From NCBI RefSeq assembly GCF_029257255.1, contig NZ_JARICI010000036.1, forward strand, positions 57,405-121,404: 64,000 nucleotides of DNA. Direction: 5' to 3'. The notes under the pieces were generated by a model. It was not told where the DNA came from. It saw only the letters and a list, made by a program, of their open reading frames with translations, and did no database searches. The translations under genes were made by a program, and so were the position numbers. This document shows positions 1-8,442 of this stretch, piece by piece. Source of the stretch: Sporosarcina sp. GTDB lineage: Bacteria > Bacillota > Bacilli > Bacillales_A > Planococcaceae. Numbering within the stretch: the stretch's first letter is position 1; each line of letters opens with the position of its first letter.

Positions 1-1059
1 ACCGTTTACTACTTGTTTCCCCTCATCATATGCAAAATGAACATCTGAAAATGTCAGCGCTGACTCAGACTGTACTGGTAATTCTCCTTCAGATGGTTCA
101 GATTTCATTCGTAGAATCCCTTGAATGCGCTCTGTGGCTCCTACTGCCTTTTGGAAAGAAGTAAAGAACTGTGCCATCTGAGCAAATGGCATGATAATCT
201 GGAATAACAGGAAAATGACAGCCACTAATGTCCCTGCAGACAGTGTACCTTTGGCAACTTGCGCGCCACCGTAACCAAGAATCACCACTAGGATGCCCAT
301 CATCGTCAGCATCATGATTGGTGAAATGACGGCTTGAATTTTCGCTTCTTTTAAGCCATAACGGAACAATGATTGTATCGCTGTCTTTCCTTTTTCACTT
401 TCTGCCGGTTCTGCACGATAAGCTTTTACTAATCGGATATCGCCGAGTACACGACCCAAGTGTCCTGAGAACTTCGCCATCTCCGCCTGTGTTGCTTTCG
501 CCACTTTATGCATAAGACGGCCGAGCGGATATAATATCGCCATGCTGACCGGCACGCTGACGAGCATGATAATCGTCATTTTCCAGTCCAGCACGAGCAG
601 GATGATGACGGCTCCGATGATGGAAATCATGCCGGAAATGAACGATACTAGATGCTCAGACACGAGAGACTTTAATACCGTCGTATCCTGTGTAATGCGG
701 CTCATAGTCTCTCCTGTTTCATTCTGATCAAAATACGGCACGGGCAGACGCAGAACTTTCTGCCATAATTGATTTCGCAGATCTGCCACTACCGTTTCTC
801 CTATGTAGGCAAGCATATAGTAGGAAAAGCCGCCCGTAATCGCCTGGACGACAAATAAGATGAGCAGGAACAAACCAGTTTTCCAGTTCATCAGCTCACT
901 TGTAAAAGAATCCACCAAGTCTTTGGTAATCAGAGGGACAGCTAAGCCTGCTGCGGTTTCGACGAGTGATAAAAGTAAAGCAATTGCGGTGACGGCTACA
1001 GGCCAATGCAGCGTTTTGATTAGACTAAAAAAGTTTTGTAACGATCCGGCTGATTTCAT
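1..1059 (-). CDS. Multidrug ABC transporter, BmrA-like, membrane domain plus start of ATPase domain (partial)
   Basis: Half-transporter that would dimerise in the membrane and export drugs or lipids using ATP. The visible 353 residues start MKSAGSLQNF, contain the six-helix exporter membrane domain with the coupling motif YFDQNETGETMSRITQD near residue 110, and run into the start of the nucleotide-binding domain (FSDVHFAYDEGK). Walker A and everything after it lies beyond base 1, so this is an edge truncation, not a broken gene. The wording of the membrane domain follows B. subtilis BmrA closely. Start chosen at 1059 after an AGAGGA-type ribosome site. The upstream glycosylase-like gene ends 23 bases earlier, so the two are probably co-transcribed. 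Exact substrate unknown. Confidence 0.85.
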   Translation of the reverse strand, partial: MKSAGSLQNFFSLIKTLHWPVAVTAIALLLSLVETAAGLAVPLITKDLVDSFTSELMNWKTGLFLLILFVVQAITGGFSYYMLAYIGETVVADLRNQLWQKVLRLPVPYFDQNETGETMSRITQDTTVLKSLVSEHLVSFISGMISIIGAVIILLVLDWKMTIIMLVSVPVSMAILYPLGRLMHKVAKATQAEMAKFSGHLGRVLGDIRLVKAYRAEPAESEKGKTAIQSLFRYGLKEAKIQAVISPIMMLTMMGILVVILGYGGAQVAKGTLSAGTLVAVIFLLFQIIMPFAQMAQFFTSFQKAVGATERIQGILRMKSEPSEGELPVQSESALTFSDVHFAYDEGKQVVNG

Positions 1060-1082
1060 TTGCAACGGTCCTCTTCTCTATC

Positions 1083-1745
1083 TTATTCCCATGGTTTGCT
1101 GTGTAGCGCTTGCAGGTATTCACCAATCCTCATCCAGTCCTCTTCCAAATTGGGTCTGAGTGACGGCCGGTAGAAAATGGACGCGGGATGAAACGTCGGC
1201 AGAATAGTATAGGACTGTTCTGTCCAGCTATATTGTTTGTCTTCAAGCCTCTGTAGATATTGGACTGACTGCGTCAACAGCTGGCCATGCAGCTCTGTCA
1301 CTTTGGCATGTTTGCCGAGCAGTCGCTGCAAACCTACATTACCAAGTGTGACGATGAGTCCTGGCTTTAAGTTCGCTACTTCATAATCCAACACAGGCGC
1401 ATGAGCCAGCTGTTCTTTTTGTGTGGGTGGACGATTATATTTACGTTCCGTCAATGTGCCGTCCCGTTCCTTCTTTGTGCCCCATCTGTATGGACGACTG
1501 CGAAATGCACTGGTCATGTAGACATCTTCCCTTGATAAACCGACCGAAGCGAGTGATTTCATTAATTCGTTTCCCGCACGTCCGATGAACGGCACGCCAT
1601 GTACGCCTTCGTGCTCGCCCGGTGCCTCTCCGATTAAAAGAATCGCGGGTGATTCAGGACCCTCTCCCTGAACGAAGCCTTCCACTTGAAACCCTTCGCT
1701 GCGTTCCAGTGCAAGACGGGCAATTTCATCTGGAATCCGAAACAT
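1083..1745 (-). CDS. Uracil-DNA glycosylase superfamily protein without iron-sulfur cysteines
   Basis: Probable DNA repair enzyme that removes uracil from DNA. The 220-residue protein has the active-site motif LLIGEAPGEHEG near residue 35, a conserved VPFIGRAGN loop and the C-terminal motif LPTFHPASIFYRP, as in family 4/5 glycosylases. The cysteines that hold the 4Fe-4S cluster in families 4 and 5 are absent: the region equivalent to the CRPP..NR.P motif reads YNRPPTQKE. It may therefore be a cluster-free relative. Start set at 1745 (MFRIPDEIA), which follows AAGGGAG at good spacing; a longer reading frame begins 18 codons upstream but lacks a ribosome site. Leads into the ABC transporter gene. 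Confidence 0.8.
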   Translation of the reverse strand: MFRIPDEIARLALERSEGFQVEGFVQGEGPESPAILLIGEAPGEHEGVHGVPFIGRAGNELMKSLASVGLSREDVYMTSAFRSRPYRWGTKKERDGTLTERKYNRPPTQKEQLAHAPVLDYEVANLKPGLIVTLGNVGLQRLLGKHAKVTELHGQLLTQSVQYLQRLEDKQYSWTEQSYTILPTFHPASIFYRPSLRPNLEEDWMRIGEYLQALHSKPWE

Positions 1746-1810
1746 CGTATCAACTCCCTTACTGTAAGTATAAGGCTTAAATAGCCGAATCAAAAACATT
1801 TGCCATTGAA

Positions 1811-1843
1811 AAAGCCGCCCCCATTTATGGTAAATGGAAACGA
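1811..1843 (-). terminator. Terminator after the niaP-like gene
   Basis: On the minus strand an inverted repeat (AGTCG..CCATTT / AAATGG..CGGCT) is followed by TTTTT, directly after the MFS transporter stop codon. Confidence 0.6.
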
Positions 1844-1854
1844 CTTATCTTATT

Positions 1855-3054
1855 CTATGCTAATTCTGTTTGTTTTGTTTCTGTTCCAAGCAGTACAACC
1901 GATAATACACCAATCATAATCGCTGCACAGAAAATACCGAATATGATACCGAATCCGTAACCTGCCGTCAGTAACGATCCGACAAGAAGAGGACCGAATA
2001 TACCGCCGACCCGGCCAACTGCTGCCGCAACGCCCGAACCTGTCGCACGTATTGCGGTCGGATATTGTTCTGGTGAATAGGCGTACAATGCACCCCATGC
2101 TCCTAAGTTAAAGAATGAAAGAAATGCACCTGCAATCATTAATGTAACCAAAGTATCCGCATTTCCGAACGCCAACGCGCTAAGTGCAGTACCGAATAAA
2201 TACGTTGCAAGGACAAATTTGCGTCCTGCACGTTCAATTAGCCAGGCGGCACTGAAATAGCCTGGCAGCTGTGCCAAAGTCATAATCAGCACATAGCCAA
2301 AACTTTTAATTAGACTGAAGCCTTTAATCACCATGACACTTGGCAGCCACAGGAACATACCATAATAGGAAAAGACTACAGCAAACCAGACAATCCACAG
2401 CATGATCGTGCGCTTTCTAAATTCCGGAGTGAGCAATTGCTTGAGCTTCTGCCCCGCGGATTGCTCCGTCTTGCCTTCTTGAACAAACTTCTTTGAATCC
2501 GGCAGATTACGTCGTAAATAAATGGCGTAAAATGCAGGTAATGCTGTGATGATCAGCGCAACACGCCAGCCGTAACTTGGGATAACAAAATAGGCGATCA
2601 AAGCAGCGATAAGCCATCCTGCAGCCCAGAAACTTTCTAGCAGAACGACAACGCGCCCACGCTCTTTTGCAGATACGCTTTCTGAAACTAATGTAGAAGC
2701 TACAGGCAACTCCCCGCCAAGACCTGCACCAACTAAAAAGCGCAGAATCAGGAATGCCCATAACGCTGTGGTCAACGCAGACAAACCGCTCGCAACAGAA
2801 AATATGACCAATGTCATCATAAATACTTGCCTGCGTCCAATACGGTCTGCCAACAGTCCAAAGCCGAATGCACCGACTGCCATTCCAATTGAGTTGACAC
2901 TGCCGATCCAGCCCATCTCTGAAGAAGTTAAATTCCATTCTACCGCAAGTGCTGCGATGACAAAAGACAGGATCCCGACATCCATCGCGTCAAACATCCA
3001 GCCAGTACCTGCGATACCAAGCAATTTATTACGTGAGATTTCTTTCTTTTTCAC
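1855..3054 (-). CDS. niaP: MFS transporter, NiaP-like (niacin or small aromatic acid uptake)
   Basis: Twelve-helix secondary transporter of 399 residues. The N-terminal stretch GWMFDAMDVGILSF and the signature loop GFGLLADRIGRRQVF (around residues 60-75) are typical of the NiaP/MucK/sugar-porter branch; a matching charged loop (ERAGRKF) follows helix 7. B. subtilis NiaP (YceI) imports nicotinate and is the nearest relative I recognise. Substrate is inferred by resemblance and could be another organic acid. The gene stands alone, has its own promoter with a perfect palindrome over the start site (see 3094-3110) and its own terminator. The start ATG follows AGAGAAAGGTAGA. Confidence 0.72.
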   Translation of the reverse strand: MKKKEISRNKLLGIAGTGWMFDAMDVGILSFVIAALAVEWNLTSSEMGWIGSVNSIGMAVGAFGFGLLADRIGRRQVFMMTLVIFSVASGLSALTTALWAFLILRFLVGAGLGGELPVASTLVSESVSAKERGRVVVLLESFWAAGWLIAALIAYFVIPSYGWRVALIITALPAFYAIYLRRNLPDSKKFVQEGKTEQSAGQKLKQLLTPEFRKRTIMLWIVWFAVVFSYYGMFLWLPSVMVIKGFSLIKSFGYVLIMTLAQLPGYFSAAWLIERAGRKFVLATYLFGTALSALAFGNADTLVTLMIAGAFLSFFNLGAWGALYAYSPEQYPTAIRATGSGVAAAVGRVGGIFGPLLVGSLLTAGYGFGIIFGIFCAAIMIGVLSVVLLGTETKQTELA

Positions 3055-3093
3055 AAGTCTTCTACCTTTCTCTTGTAGAGTTTTTCAATGTCT

Positions 3094-3110
3094 TTACACG
3101 TGTAATTATA
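3094..3110 (-). promoter_or_regulatory. Promoter -10 with overlapping palindromic operator before the niaP-like gene
   Basis: On the minus strand a perfect TATAAT (3105-3110) runs straight into the 12-base palindrome TTACACGTGTAA (3094-3105), placing a likely repressor site over the transcription start. Niacin transporter genes in Firmicutes are often controlled by NiaR, but I cannot confirm that this is its box. Confidence 0.45.
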
Positions 3111-3344
3111 CCACTGTATGACGTATTTTTACTAGTTTAGTTTTAGGCAGGAGAATCGCGAATGAGTATGGGAGAGGCTATGAGCACGGAACAGACGTGT
3201 ATGATCTTGGAATCAAGCGGTATGGTCACGCGGCTGCTCGATATGAGCATAAATTTTAACGGAATGAGCGGCAGTATGGGTGCTAATAGGACATGCATGA
3301 TCAACTACATCTGCATCCATCTGCATTCTACCCTAAATTCCATA
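3111..3344. other. Intergenic stretch with methionine-rich open frame, probably non-coding
   Basis: Between the transporter promoter and the yclQ terminator there is no convincing gene. A 61-codon plus-strand frame (3162-3347) follows GGAG at plausible spacing but consists of loosely repeated ATGAGC/ATGGG triplets giving nine methionines and four cysteines, with no recognisable domain, and it ends inside the terminator of the opposite operon. Confidence 0.4.
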
Positions 3345-3378
3345 TAAAAATCCCGAAAGACTAAGTCTCCCGGGATTT
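3345..3378 (-). terminator. Terminator of the yclNOPQ operon
   Basis: Minus-strand stem AAATCCCG/CGGGATTT with an inner AGAC-TTA-GTCT stem, followed by TTTTTA, just after the yclQ stop. Confidence 0.85.
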
Positions 3379-3387
3379 GATTGCTTA

Positions 3388-4356
3388 TTATAGTCCAGCT
3401 TCTACTTCTTTGATCATTTCTTTCAATGATTGAAGTCCGCCGCCTGACAAGTACCAATATTCACCGTTCAGGTAAACAATTTTTTCATTTTGGAACGCGT
3501 TTGTTTTCTTAACCAAGTCGTTTTCAACAGAATCTTTTGCTGATGCACCGTTACCGATTGCTGCATCACGGTCGATGACGAACAGGATATCAGGATTTGT
3601 GTCCAAGATGTATTCAAACGTAATGTTCTGACCGTGTGTGGAAGCTTCAATCTTTTCATCCGCAGGCTCAAAACCGAATACGTCGTGAATCAACCCAAAA
3701 CGTGAGCTTGGTCCGTATGCACTTACTTTTCCTTCAGTTGCCAGGATCAACAATGCTTTGCCGTCTGATTCAGCAGTCTTCGCTTTGATATCTTCAATGC
3801 TTGCATCAACTTTATCCAATTCAGCTTTCATTTCATCTTCTTTGTCAAAAATCATTGCAATTTTATCCATGTTTTCTTTGAATGATTCCATGTAGCGTGT
3901 TGTATCTACACCCATGAAGATCGTCGGTGCGATTTTTGAAAGTTCTTCATATGAATCTGACTGACGTCCAGAGATAAAAATTACGTCCGGCTTCATTGCA
4001 TTAATTGCTTCGAAATCAGGCTCTTTCAGGCTTCCCAGGTTTTCGTACTTTTCAGCATCATCGTATTTAGAAAGGTATGCAGGTACATGAGACTGTGGCA
4101 ATCCTGCTACTTCAATTCCTAATTCATCCAATGTATCAAGTACACCGTTATCAAAGACAACTACTTTTTCAGGGTTCTTCTCAAGTGTTGTTTCACCAAG
4201 CTCATGCTTGATTGTGATTTCTGTGCTTTCTTCCACAGCTGGCTTATCTTCTGGTGCCGCGTTGTCAGCCGGCTTGTCTTCTTCTTTCGTGCTGCCGCAA
4301 GCAGCAAGTGCAAGCATTAAAATCAATGCAAATAGGGATAGTGTAAGTTTTTTCAT
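3388..4356 (-). CDS. yclQ: Petrobactin-type siderophore-binding lipoprotein
   Basis: Substrate-binding protein that captures ferric siderophore outside the membrane and passes it to the YclNO permease. The 322-residue product has a lipoprotein signal peptide with lipobox LAAC near residue 18 and a charged linker. The periplasmic-binding fold of the FecB/FatB family follows: KVVVFDNGVLDTLDELGIEV near residue 60, then a MKPDVIFIS element. It closely resembles B. subtilis YclQ (FpuA/FatB in the B. cereus group), a petrobactin binder. Start moved to 4356 because AGCGAGGAA lies eight bases upstream; the longer frame starts inside yclP. Last gene of a four-gene Fur-controlled operon. Confidence 0.88.
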   Translation of the reverse strand: MKKLTLSLFALILMLALAACGSTKEEDKPADNAAPEDKPAVEESTEITIKHELGETTLEKNPEKVVVFDNGVLDTLDELGIEVAGLPQSHVPAYLSKYDDAEKYENLGSLKEPDFEAINAMKPDVIFISGRQSDSYEELSKIAPTIFMGVDTTRYMESFKENMDKIAMIFDKEDEMKAELDKVDASIEDIKAKTAESDGKALLILATEGKVSAYGPSSRFGLIHDVFGFEPADEKIEASTHGQNITFEYILDTNPDILFVIDRDAAIGNGASAKDSVENDLVKKTNAFQNEKIVYLNGEYWYLSGGGLQSLKEMIKEVEAGL

Positions 4357-4378
4357 TTGAATTAGTTCCTCGCTTTTT

Positions 4379-5140
4379 TTAAGAGTTAAAGTAAACACAA
4401 ATACGACAATTTTTCATTTGTTGAATCGGGATATCCATATCGTAGATTTCCCGCAGTGATTCTGAATTGATAATATCGTTTGTCAGCCCGTCCTTGATGA
4501 CCCTGCCGTTTTTCAATGCAACAATGCGGTCTGAATAAACGGATGCAAAGTTGATATCGTGCAACACGATAACGACCGTTTTACCCAGGTCATTGACGAG
4601 CTGACGTAAAATTTTCATAATCTGTACGGAATGTTTCATGTCCAAGTTGTTCAGCGGCTCATCCAGTAAAATATAATCGGTATCCTGCGCAATAGTCATT
4701 GCAATAAACGCGCGCTGACGCTGACCACCGGATAATTCGTCCAAATAAGCTTCCTGCATATCCATTAAGCCCATGTATTCAAGCGCCTGATTCACCATCC
4801 GTTCATCTTCTTCCTGGAGACGGCCCTTACAGTGCGGGAAACGGCCGAATCCAACAAGTTCGCGAATGGTCAATTTGACATTCATGAAATTGGATTGCTT
4901 AAGAATGGCTACACGCTTAGCGAATTCATTGGATTTCATATCCTTCACTTTGTGTTTGTCGAGCAATACTTCGCCTGTATCAGCATCCATCAACCTGCTA
5001 ACCATCGAAAGAAGAGTAGATTTACCAGCCCCGTTCGGTCCAATGAAAGATGTGATTTTTCCGCGATGGATATTCACATTGACCTTTTCGACGACTGCCT
5101 TTTTTCCATAAAACTTCGTTAACTCACGAACTTGAATCAT
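4379..5140 (-). CDS. yclP: Petrobactin-type siderophore ABC transporter, ATP-binding protein
   Basis: ATPase that powers ferric-siderophore uptake through YclN/YclO. All motor motifs are visible in the 253 residues: Walker A GPNGAGKST near residue 35, signature LSGGQRQRAFIA near residue 138, Walker B YILLDEPLNNLD and the switch histidine in IVLHDINFA. FecE/FepC-type family. The start ATG overlaps the yclO stop by four bases, indicating translational coupling. The C-terminus (MKNCRICVYFNS) is slightly cysteine-rich but otherwise ordinary. Confidence 0.92.
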   Translation of the reverse strand: MIQVRELTKFYGKKAVVEKVNVNIHRGKITSFIGPNGAGKSTLLSMVSRLMDADTGEVLLDKHKVKDMKSNEFAKRVAILKQSNFMNVKLTIRELVGFGRFPHCKGRLQEEDERMVNQALEYMGLMDMQEAYLDELSGGQRQRAFIAMTIAQDTDYILLDEPLNNLDMKHSVQIMKILRQLVNDLGKTVVIVLHDINFASVYSDRIVALKNGRVIKDGLTNDIINSESLREIYDMDIPIQQMKNCRICVYFNS

Positions 5141-6087
5141 GAAGATCGACTCTCCTTTAATAGTAAATAGATAAAGTAAATGCCACCGACGAAGTTGATG
5201 ATAACACTCAATGTCGTGGAGAACGAGAAGACCCGCTCAACAATCCATTGTCCGCCGACCAATGCAACGACACTCATTAACGCAGCTCCTGTGATTAAGA
5301 TGGAATGCTTGAATGTGTTAAAGAATTGATATGACAGATTGGCGACAATGAGTCCAAAGAAAGTAATGGGACCGACCAGCGCGGTAGATACAGCAATGAG
5401 AACTGCGGATAATATCAGCATGATCTTGACGACCGTCTGATAATTCACCCCTAAGTTGATTGCGGTATCACGTCCTAATGAAAGAACATCCAGTTCATTG
5501 ATATAGCGCCAGCCGATGATCAGTGTCAGCACGAGTATTGCAAATGCCCACCAGACGAGATCGCCGTTGATATTGTTGAAGCTCGCAAACATTTTATCCT
5601 GTACGCGCAAGAATTCATTCGGATCGATCAAGACTTGCAGGAATGTCGAGATACTGCCGAAGAACGTTCCGACAATAATACCGACCAGCAGCAAGAAATA
5701 GATCGGCCGGTTCCCCTTGCCGAATAAAAAGTGATAGAGCAGTAAAGCAAACAGTACCATGGCTCCCACCGACAACATAAAGTTGAATTGCTGATTTATC
5801 AGTACAAAATGGGTAGAACCAAAGAAGAAAATAAGGACAGTTTGCAATAAGATGTATAGGGAGTCCAGCCCCATAATGCTAGGCGTCAAAATTCGGTTAT
5901 GTGTAATCGTCTGGAAAATGACCGTAGAATACGCGACCGCCACGCCCGTCAAAATCATCGCAACCACTTTGATCGCTCTTCGAGGGAGCGCGTAGTCATA
6001 GCTGCCGTTCAGTCCTTGAAATAAATACAATCCGCAAAACACTAGTGCAACAGCTGTTAAGATTACTAGTTTTGTTCTATTACGCAT
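5137..6087 (-). CDS. yclO: Petrobactin-type siderophore ABC transporter, permease
   Basis: One of two FecCD-family permeases that form the membrane channel for ferric siderophore import. The 316-residue protein is almost entirely hydrophobic with about nine to ten predicted helices, and has the FecCD-type segments FQTITHNRILTPSIMG near residue 60 and VGPITFFGLIVAN near residue 233. Overlaps yclN by eight bases and yclP by four, so the operon is translated as a coupled unit. Confidence 0.9.
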   Translation of the reverse strand: MRNRTKLVILTAVALVFCGLYLFQGLNGSYDYALPRRAIKVVAMILTGVAVAYSTVIFQTITHNRILTPSIMGLDSLYILLQTVLIFFFGSTHFVLINQQFNFMLSVGAMVLFALLLYHFLFGKGNRPIYFLLLVGIIVGTFFGSISTFLQVLIDPNEFLRVQDKMFASFNNINGDLVWWAFAILVLTLIIGWRYINELDVLSLGRDTAINLGVNYQTVVKIMLILSAVLIAVSTALVGPITFFGLIVANLSYQFFNTFKHSILITGAALMSVVALVGGQWIVERVFSFSTTLSVIINFVGGIYFIYLLLKESRSS

Positions 6088-7030
6088 ATGCTTTCCCCCT
6101 AAACAACAGGAACAGGAAGATTCCGCTTCCGATCACACCAACCATTAAACTGATCGAGATCTCGTATGGATAGATAATAACTCTTCCTATAATGTCGCAA
6201 ATGAGAAGAAAGATTGCGCCGAGCAAAGCGGTGTGCGGTAACGTCTTTTGAAGATGGTCGCCTTTGAAAATCGAGACGATATTCGGGATGATCAGTCCTA
6301 AGAACGGGATTAGACCTACCGTTAATACAACGGTTGTCGTAATTAACGCAACTAAGACAAGGCCTATATTCACAATCCGTTTGTACGCCAGCCCTAAGTT
6401 CTTGGAGAAATCTTCACCCATTCCGGCCACTGTAAAACGATTCGCATATAAATAGGTAATGATCAGGACCGGTATGCTTATATACAAAAGTTCATAACGG
6501 CCTTTCATGATCATCGAAAAGTCACCTTGCAGCCAAGCTGACATGTTCTGAATGACATTTGCTTTATAAGCGAAAAATGTGGAAATGGATGACAGGATAT
6601 TCCCGAACATCAAGCCGACAAGCGGAATGAAGATCGCATCCTTAAATTTAATTCGGTCCAGGATTTGCATGAACAAAAATGTACCGAGTAGGGCGAATGT
6701 AAAAGACACTGCCATTTTTTCTAATAGTGTTGCATTCGTGAATATTATCATTGAGACTAAAATCCCCAGCTTCGTTGCGTCAAGCGTTCCTGCTGTTGTA
6801 GGAGAAACAAACTTATTGCGGCTTAGCTGCTGCATAATCAGCCCGGCAATACTCATTCCTGCCCCCGCCAGCAAAATAGCAACTAACCGCGGAACCCTGC
6901 TAATTAAGAAAATTTCTGTTTCTTCTGATCTCCAATCCAATAAGTCCATTGGTGTAATTCTGCTTGCACCGACGAATAATGAAAGGAGTGAGAGTAGTAT
7001 GACAGCTGTAAACAAATAACGTTTCTTCAT
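6080..7030 (-). CDS. yclN: Petrobactin-type siderophore ABC transporter, permease
   Basis: First gene of the iron-uptake operon and the second FecCD-family permease, 316 residues. It shows the conserved IMQQLSRNKFVSPTTAGT segment near residue 65 and LIPFLGLIIPNIVS near residue 232, with about nine membrane helices. Partner of YclO. A GGAG ribosome site lies six bases before the ATG. Two Fur-box matches lie 44-130 bases upstream, so expression should rise when iron is scarce. Confidence 0.9.
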   Translation of the reverse strand: MKKRYLFTAVILLSLLSLFVGASRITPMDLLDWRSEETEIFLISRVPRLVAILLAGAGMSIAGLIMQQLSRNKFVSPTTAGTLDATKLGILVSMIIFTNATLLEKMAVSFTFALLGTFLFMQILDRIKFKDAIFIPLVGLMFGNILSSISTFFAYKANVIQNMSAWLQGDFSMIMKGRYELLYISIPVLIITYLYANRFTVAGMGEDFSKNLGLAYKRIVNIGLVLVALITTTVVLTVGLIPFLGLIIPNIVSIFKGDHLQKTLPHTALLGAIFLLICDIIGRVIIYPYEISISLMVGVIGSGIFLFLLFRGKAYA

Positions 7031-7073
7031 GAAGAACTCCGATATCGAATATTTGAGCTTTTACTCACTTAAA

Positions 7074-7090
7074 TGAAAATGATTATCATT
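7074..7090. promoter_or_regulatory. Fur box 1 upstream of yclN
   Basis: TGAAAATGATTATCATT is a close match to the Fur operator core (a TGATAATNATTATCA-type palindrome), within the yclN promoter region. Confidence 0.85.
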
Positions 7091-7138
7091 CGCTCATGAA
7101 CTACTTTAAGTGTTTTACTGTACGAAGTCAATAGCTAA

Positions 7139-7158
7139 TTGAAAATGATTATCATCTC
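7139..7158. promoter_or_regulatory. Fur box 2 upstream of yclN
   Basis: A second copy of the same core, TTGAAAATGATTATCAT, lies about 50 bases further upstream. Duplicate boxes suggest tight iron repression of yclNOPQ. Confidence 0.8.
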
Positions 7159-7227
7159 TTTGTGACAATTGATTTTTTATCGTATTCCACAGTCTATGTA
7201 TTGTGACAGCCGTTCTACAGCGCAAAA

Positions 7228-7259
7228 AAACTGCCTTCCTGAAATACGGAAGACAGTTT
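7228..7259 (-). terminator. Terminator of the DUF6612-like lipoprotein gene
   Basis: Minus strand AAACTG.CTTCC / GGAAG.CAGTTT hairpin followed by a run of seven T. Confidence 0.9.
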
Positions 7260-7268
7260 ACACTGCTT

Positions 7269-8144
7269 TTATTGCTGTTGCTGCATGGCTTCGTTCATAT
7301 CAACTGCATTATCAATAACTTCTTTCGGTACTTTGATTTCATCAATTTCATTAATTTTCGAGATATCACCTTTGATCTTTTGTGAGATCTTCACTTGCTG
7401 GCCTTCTTCTTCCATTGTCATGACCATATCCATGTCAAAATGATTTGTGAAGAAAGTTTTCTTGTCAATTGTAAATTCCACATCAATACTTTCAATCTTC
7501 ATTTGAGAAATGAGATCTAATTGCTCTTCTTCCATTCCTGCAGGCATGTTTTGTTCCATCATATCTTTCATCAATTCACTGAACTTATCGCCTGACCCCT
7601 TCAAATGAAGAATGTATTCATCATTGGTCTGTTCGAATGTAAAATCATCAGCGAACTCTTCATAAATAGAAAAGTCTACTTGTGTATTCATAGAACCCGC
7701 CATCTGTCCTGCAACTTCTTCATACATATCATTCGGCAGCTGCATCCAGTCGCCCGACTCTGGATCTTTCATAAAAAATCCGTCTTCTGTCATAAACATT
7801 TCGACAGCCATCTCTTCGTCGCCCATTTGCATGTTTATCGTTTGACGCATAGCAAGCGGTTTAACAATCATATCCATATCGATTGTCGAATGAACTTCTT
7901 GAATGTCCTCACCCATCTCGATGTTCTGGTCCATCACCATGTCAGCGTGCATGCTTTGTTGTGTTTCAGACGCAGCATTTGCTTTCTCCATCACTTCCTG
8001 CACAGTAAGGTCGCTTTTCACTACTACCTTTTCTTCTTTTCCAGGATCCGTATTGGTATCCTCTTTCGGCGTTGCTGTCTGTCCGCAGGCACTTAAAGCA
8101 AATGCCAGTGCACCCGCACCTATAATTGATGTCCACTTTTTCAT
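7269..8144 (-). CDS. Secreted lipoprotein, DUF6612-like
   Basis: Function unknown. The 291-residue product has a clear lipoprotein signal (lipobox LSAC, cysteine at residue 20), a short charged linker and a long methionine- and acid-rich domain. That domain opens with LTVQEVMEKANAASET near residue 47 and contains the repeated strand pattern of LolA/LppX-like proteins (MDMDMIVKP, FTIDKKTFFTNHFDMDM). Such proteins are thought to bind lipid or glycolipid on the outer face of the membrane; here that is inference. Ends in glutamine-rich MQQQQ. Monocistronic: own ECF-type promoter (8183-8208) and own terminator. Confidence 0.75.
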   Translation of the reverse strand: MKKWTSIIGAGALAFALSACGQTATPKEDTNTDPGKEEKVVVKSDLTVQEVMEKANAASETQQSMHADMVMDQNIEMGEDIQEVHSTIDMDMIVKPLAMRQTINMQMGDEEMAVEMFMTEDGFFMKDPESGDWMQLPNDMYEEVAGQMAGSMNTQVDFSIYEEFADDFTFEQTNDEYILHLKGSGDKFSELMKDMMEQNMPAGMEEEQLDLISQMKIESIDVEFTIDKKTFFTNHFDMDMVMTMEEEGQQVKISQKIKGDISKINEIDEIKVPKEVIDNAVDMNEAMQQQQ

Positions 8145-8182
8145 ATCTACATCTCTCCTCTTATTTTAGCTTCACTTAGTTG

Positions 8183-8208
8183 TACGGCCGAAGAAGTAAA
8201 AAGGTTCA
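8183..8208 (-). promoter_or_regulatory. Candidate ECF sigma promoter (SigW/SigV type) for the lipoprotein gene
   Basis: Minus strand reads TGAACC, a 16-base spacer, then CGTACA. This differs from the sigW autopromoter pattern TGAAAC-N16-CGTATA by one base in the -35 element and one in the -10 element. It lies about 40 bases before the gene. Confidence 0.5.
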
Positions 8209-8393
8209 ATTTTCCTCAAATTCCGACATAAACGAAACCTTTATACCAAGTCTACCCAATAATTACATAGGCAATTTAAACGAGCAGGATAGGTAATTCC
8301 AACTCATTCTGTCAGAAAGGTTTAATTAAAGCTAAAGCGGGCATACTAGAAACATCCCACCCCCTTTCTCTTCTTATAAAGATAAAAGGATTT

Positions 8394-8425
8394 GGCTGCA
8401 TGCATTGCGCATGCAGCCCTTTTTT
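8394..8425. terminator. Terminator between hflX and the lipoprotein gene
   Basis: Strong stem GGCTGCATGC / GCATGCAGCC. T7 follows on the plus strand and a weaker AAATCCTTTT on the minus strand; it most likely ends hflX transcription and may act in both directions. Confidence 0.65.
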
Positions 8426-8442
8426 TGCGTTTGATCTTCTGT

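Noticed and set aside
1..1059. Broken ABC transporter gene
   Set aside because: The missing ATPase domain lies beyond the window edge; the frame is open to base 1.
3162..3347. 61-codon plus-strand frame with a GGAG-like site
   Set aside because: Methionine- and cysteine-rich sequence from loosely repeated ATG-containing triplets, no domain, and it runs into the opposite operon's terminator.
7605..8096. 163-codon plus-strand frame opposite the lipoprotein gene
   Set aside because: His- and Phe-rich shadow of the Met/Glu-rich lipoprotein codons; no start support.
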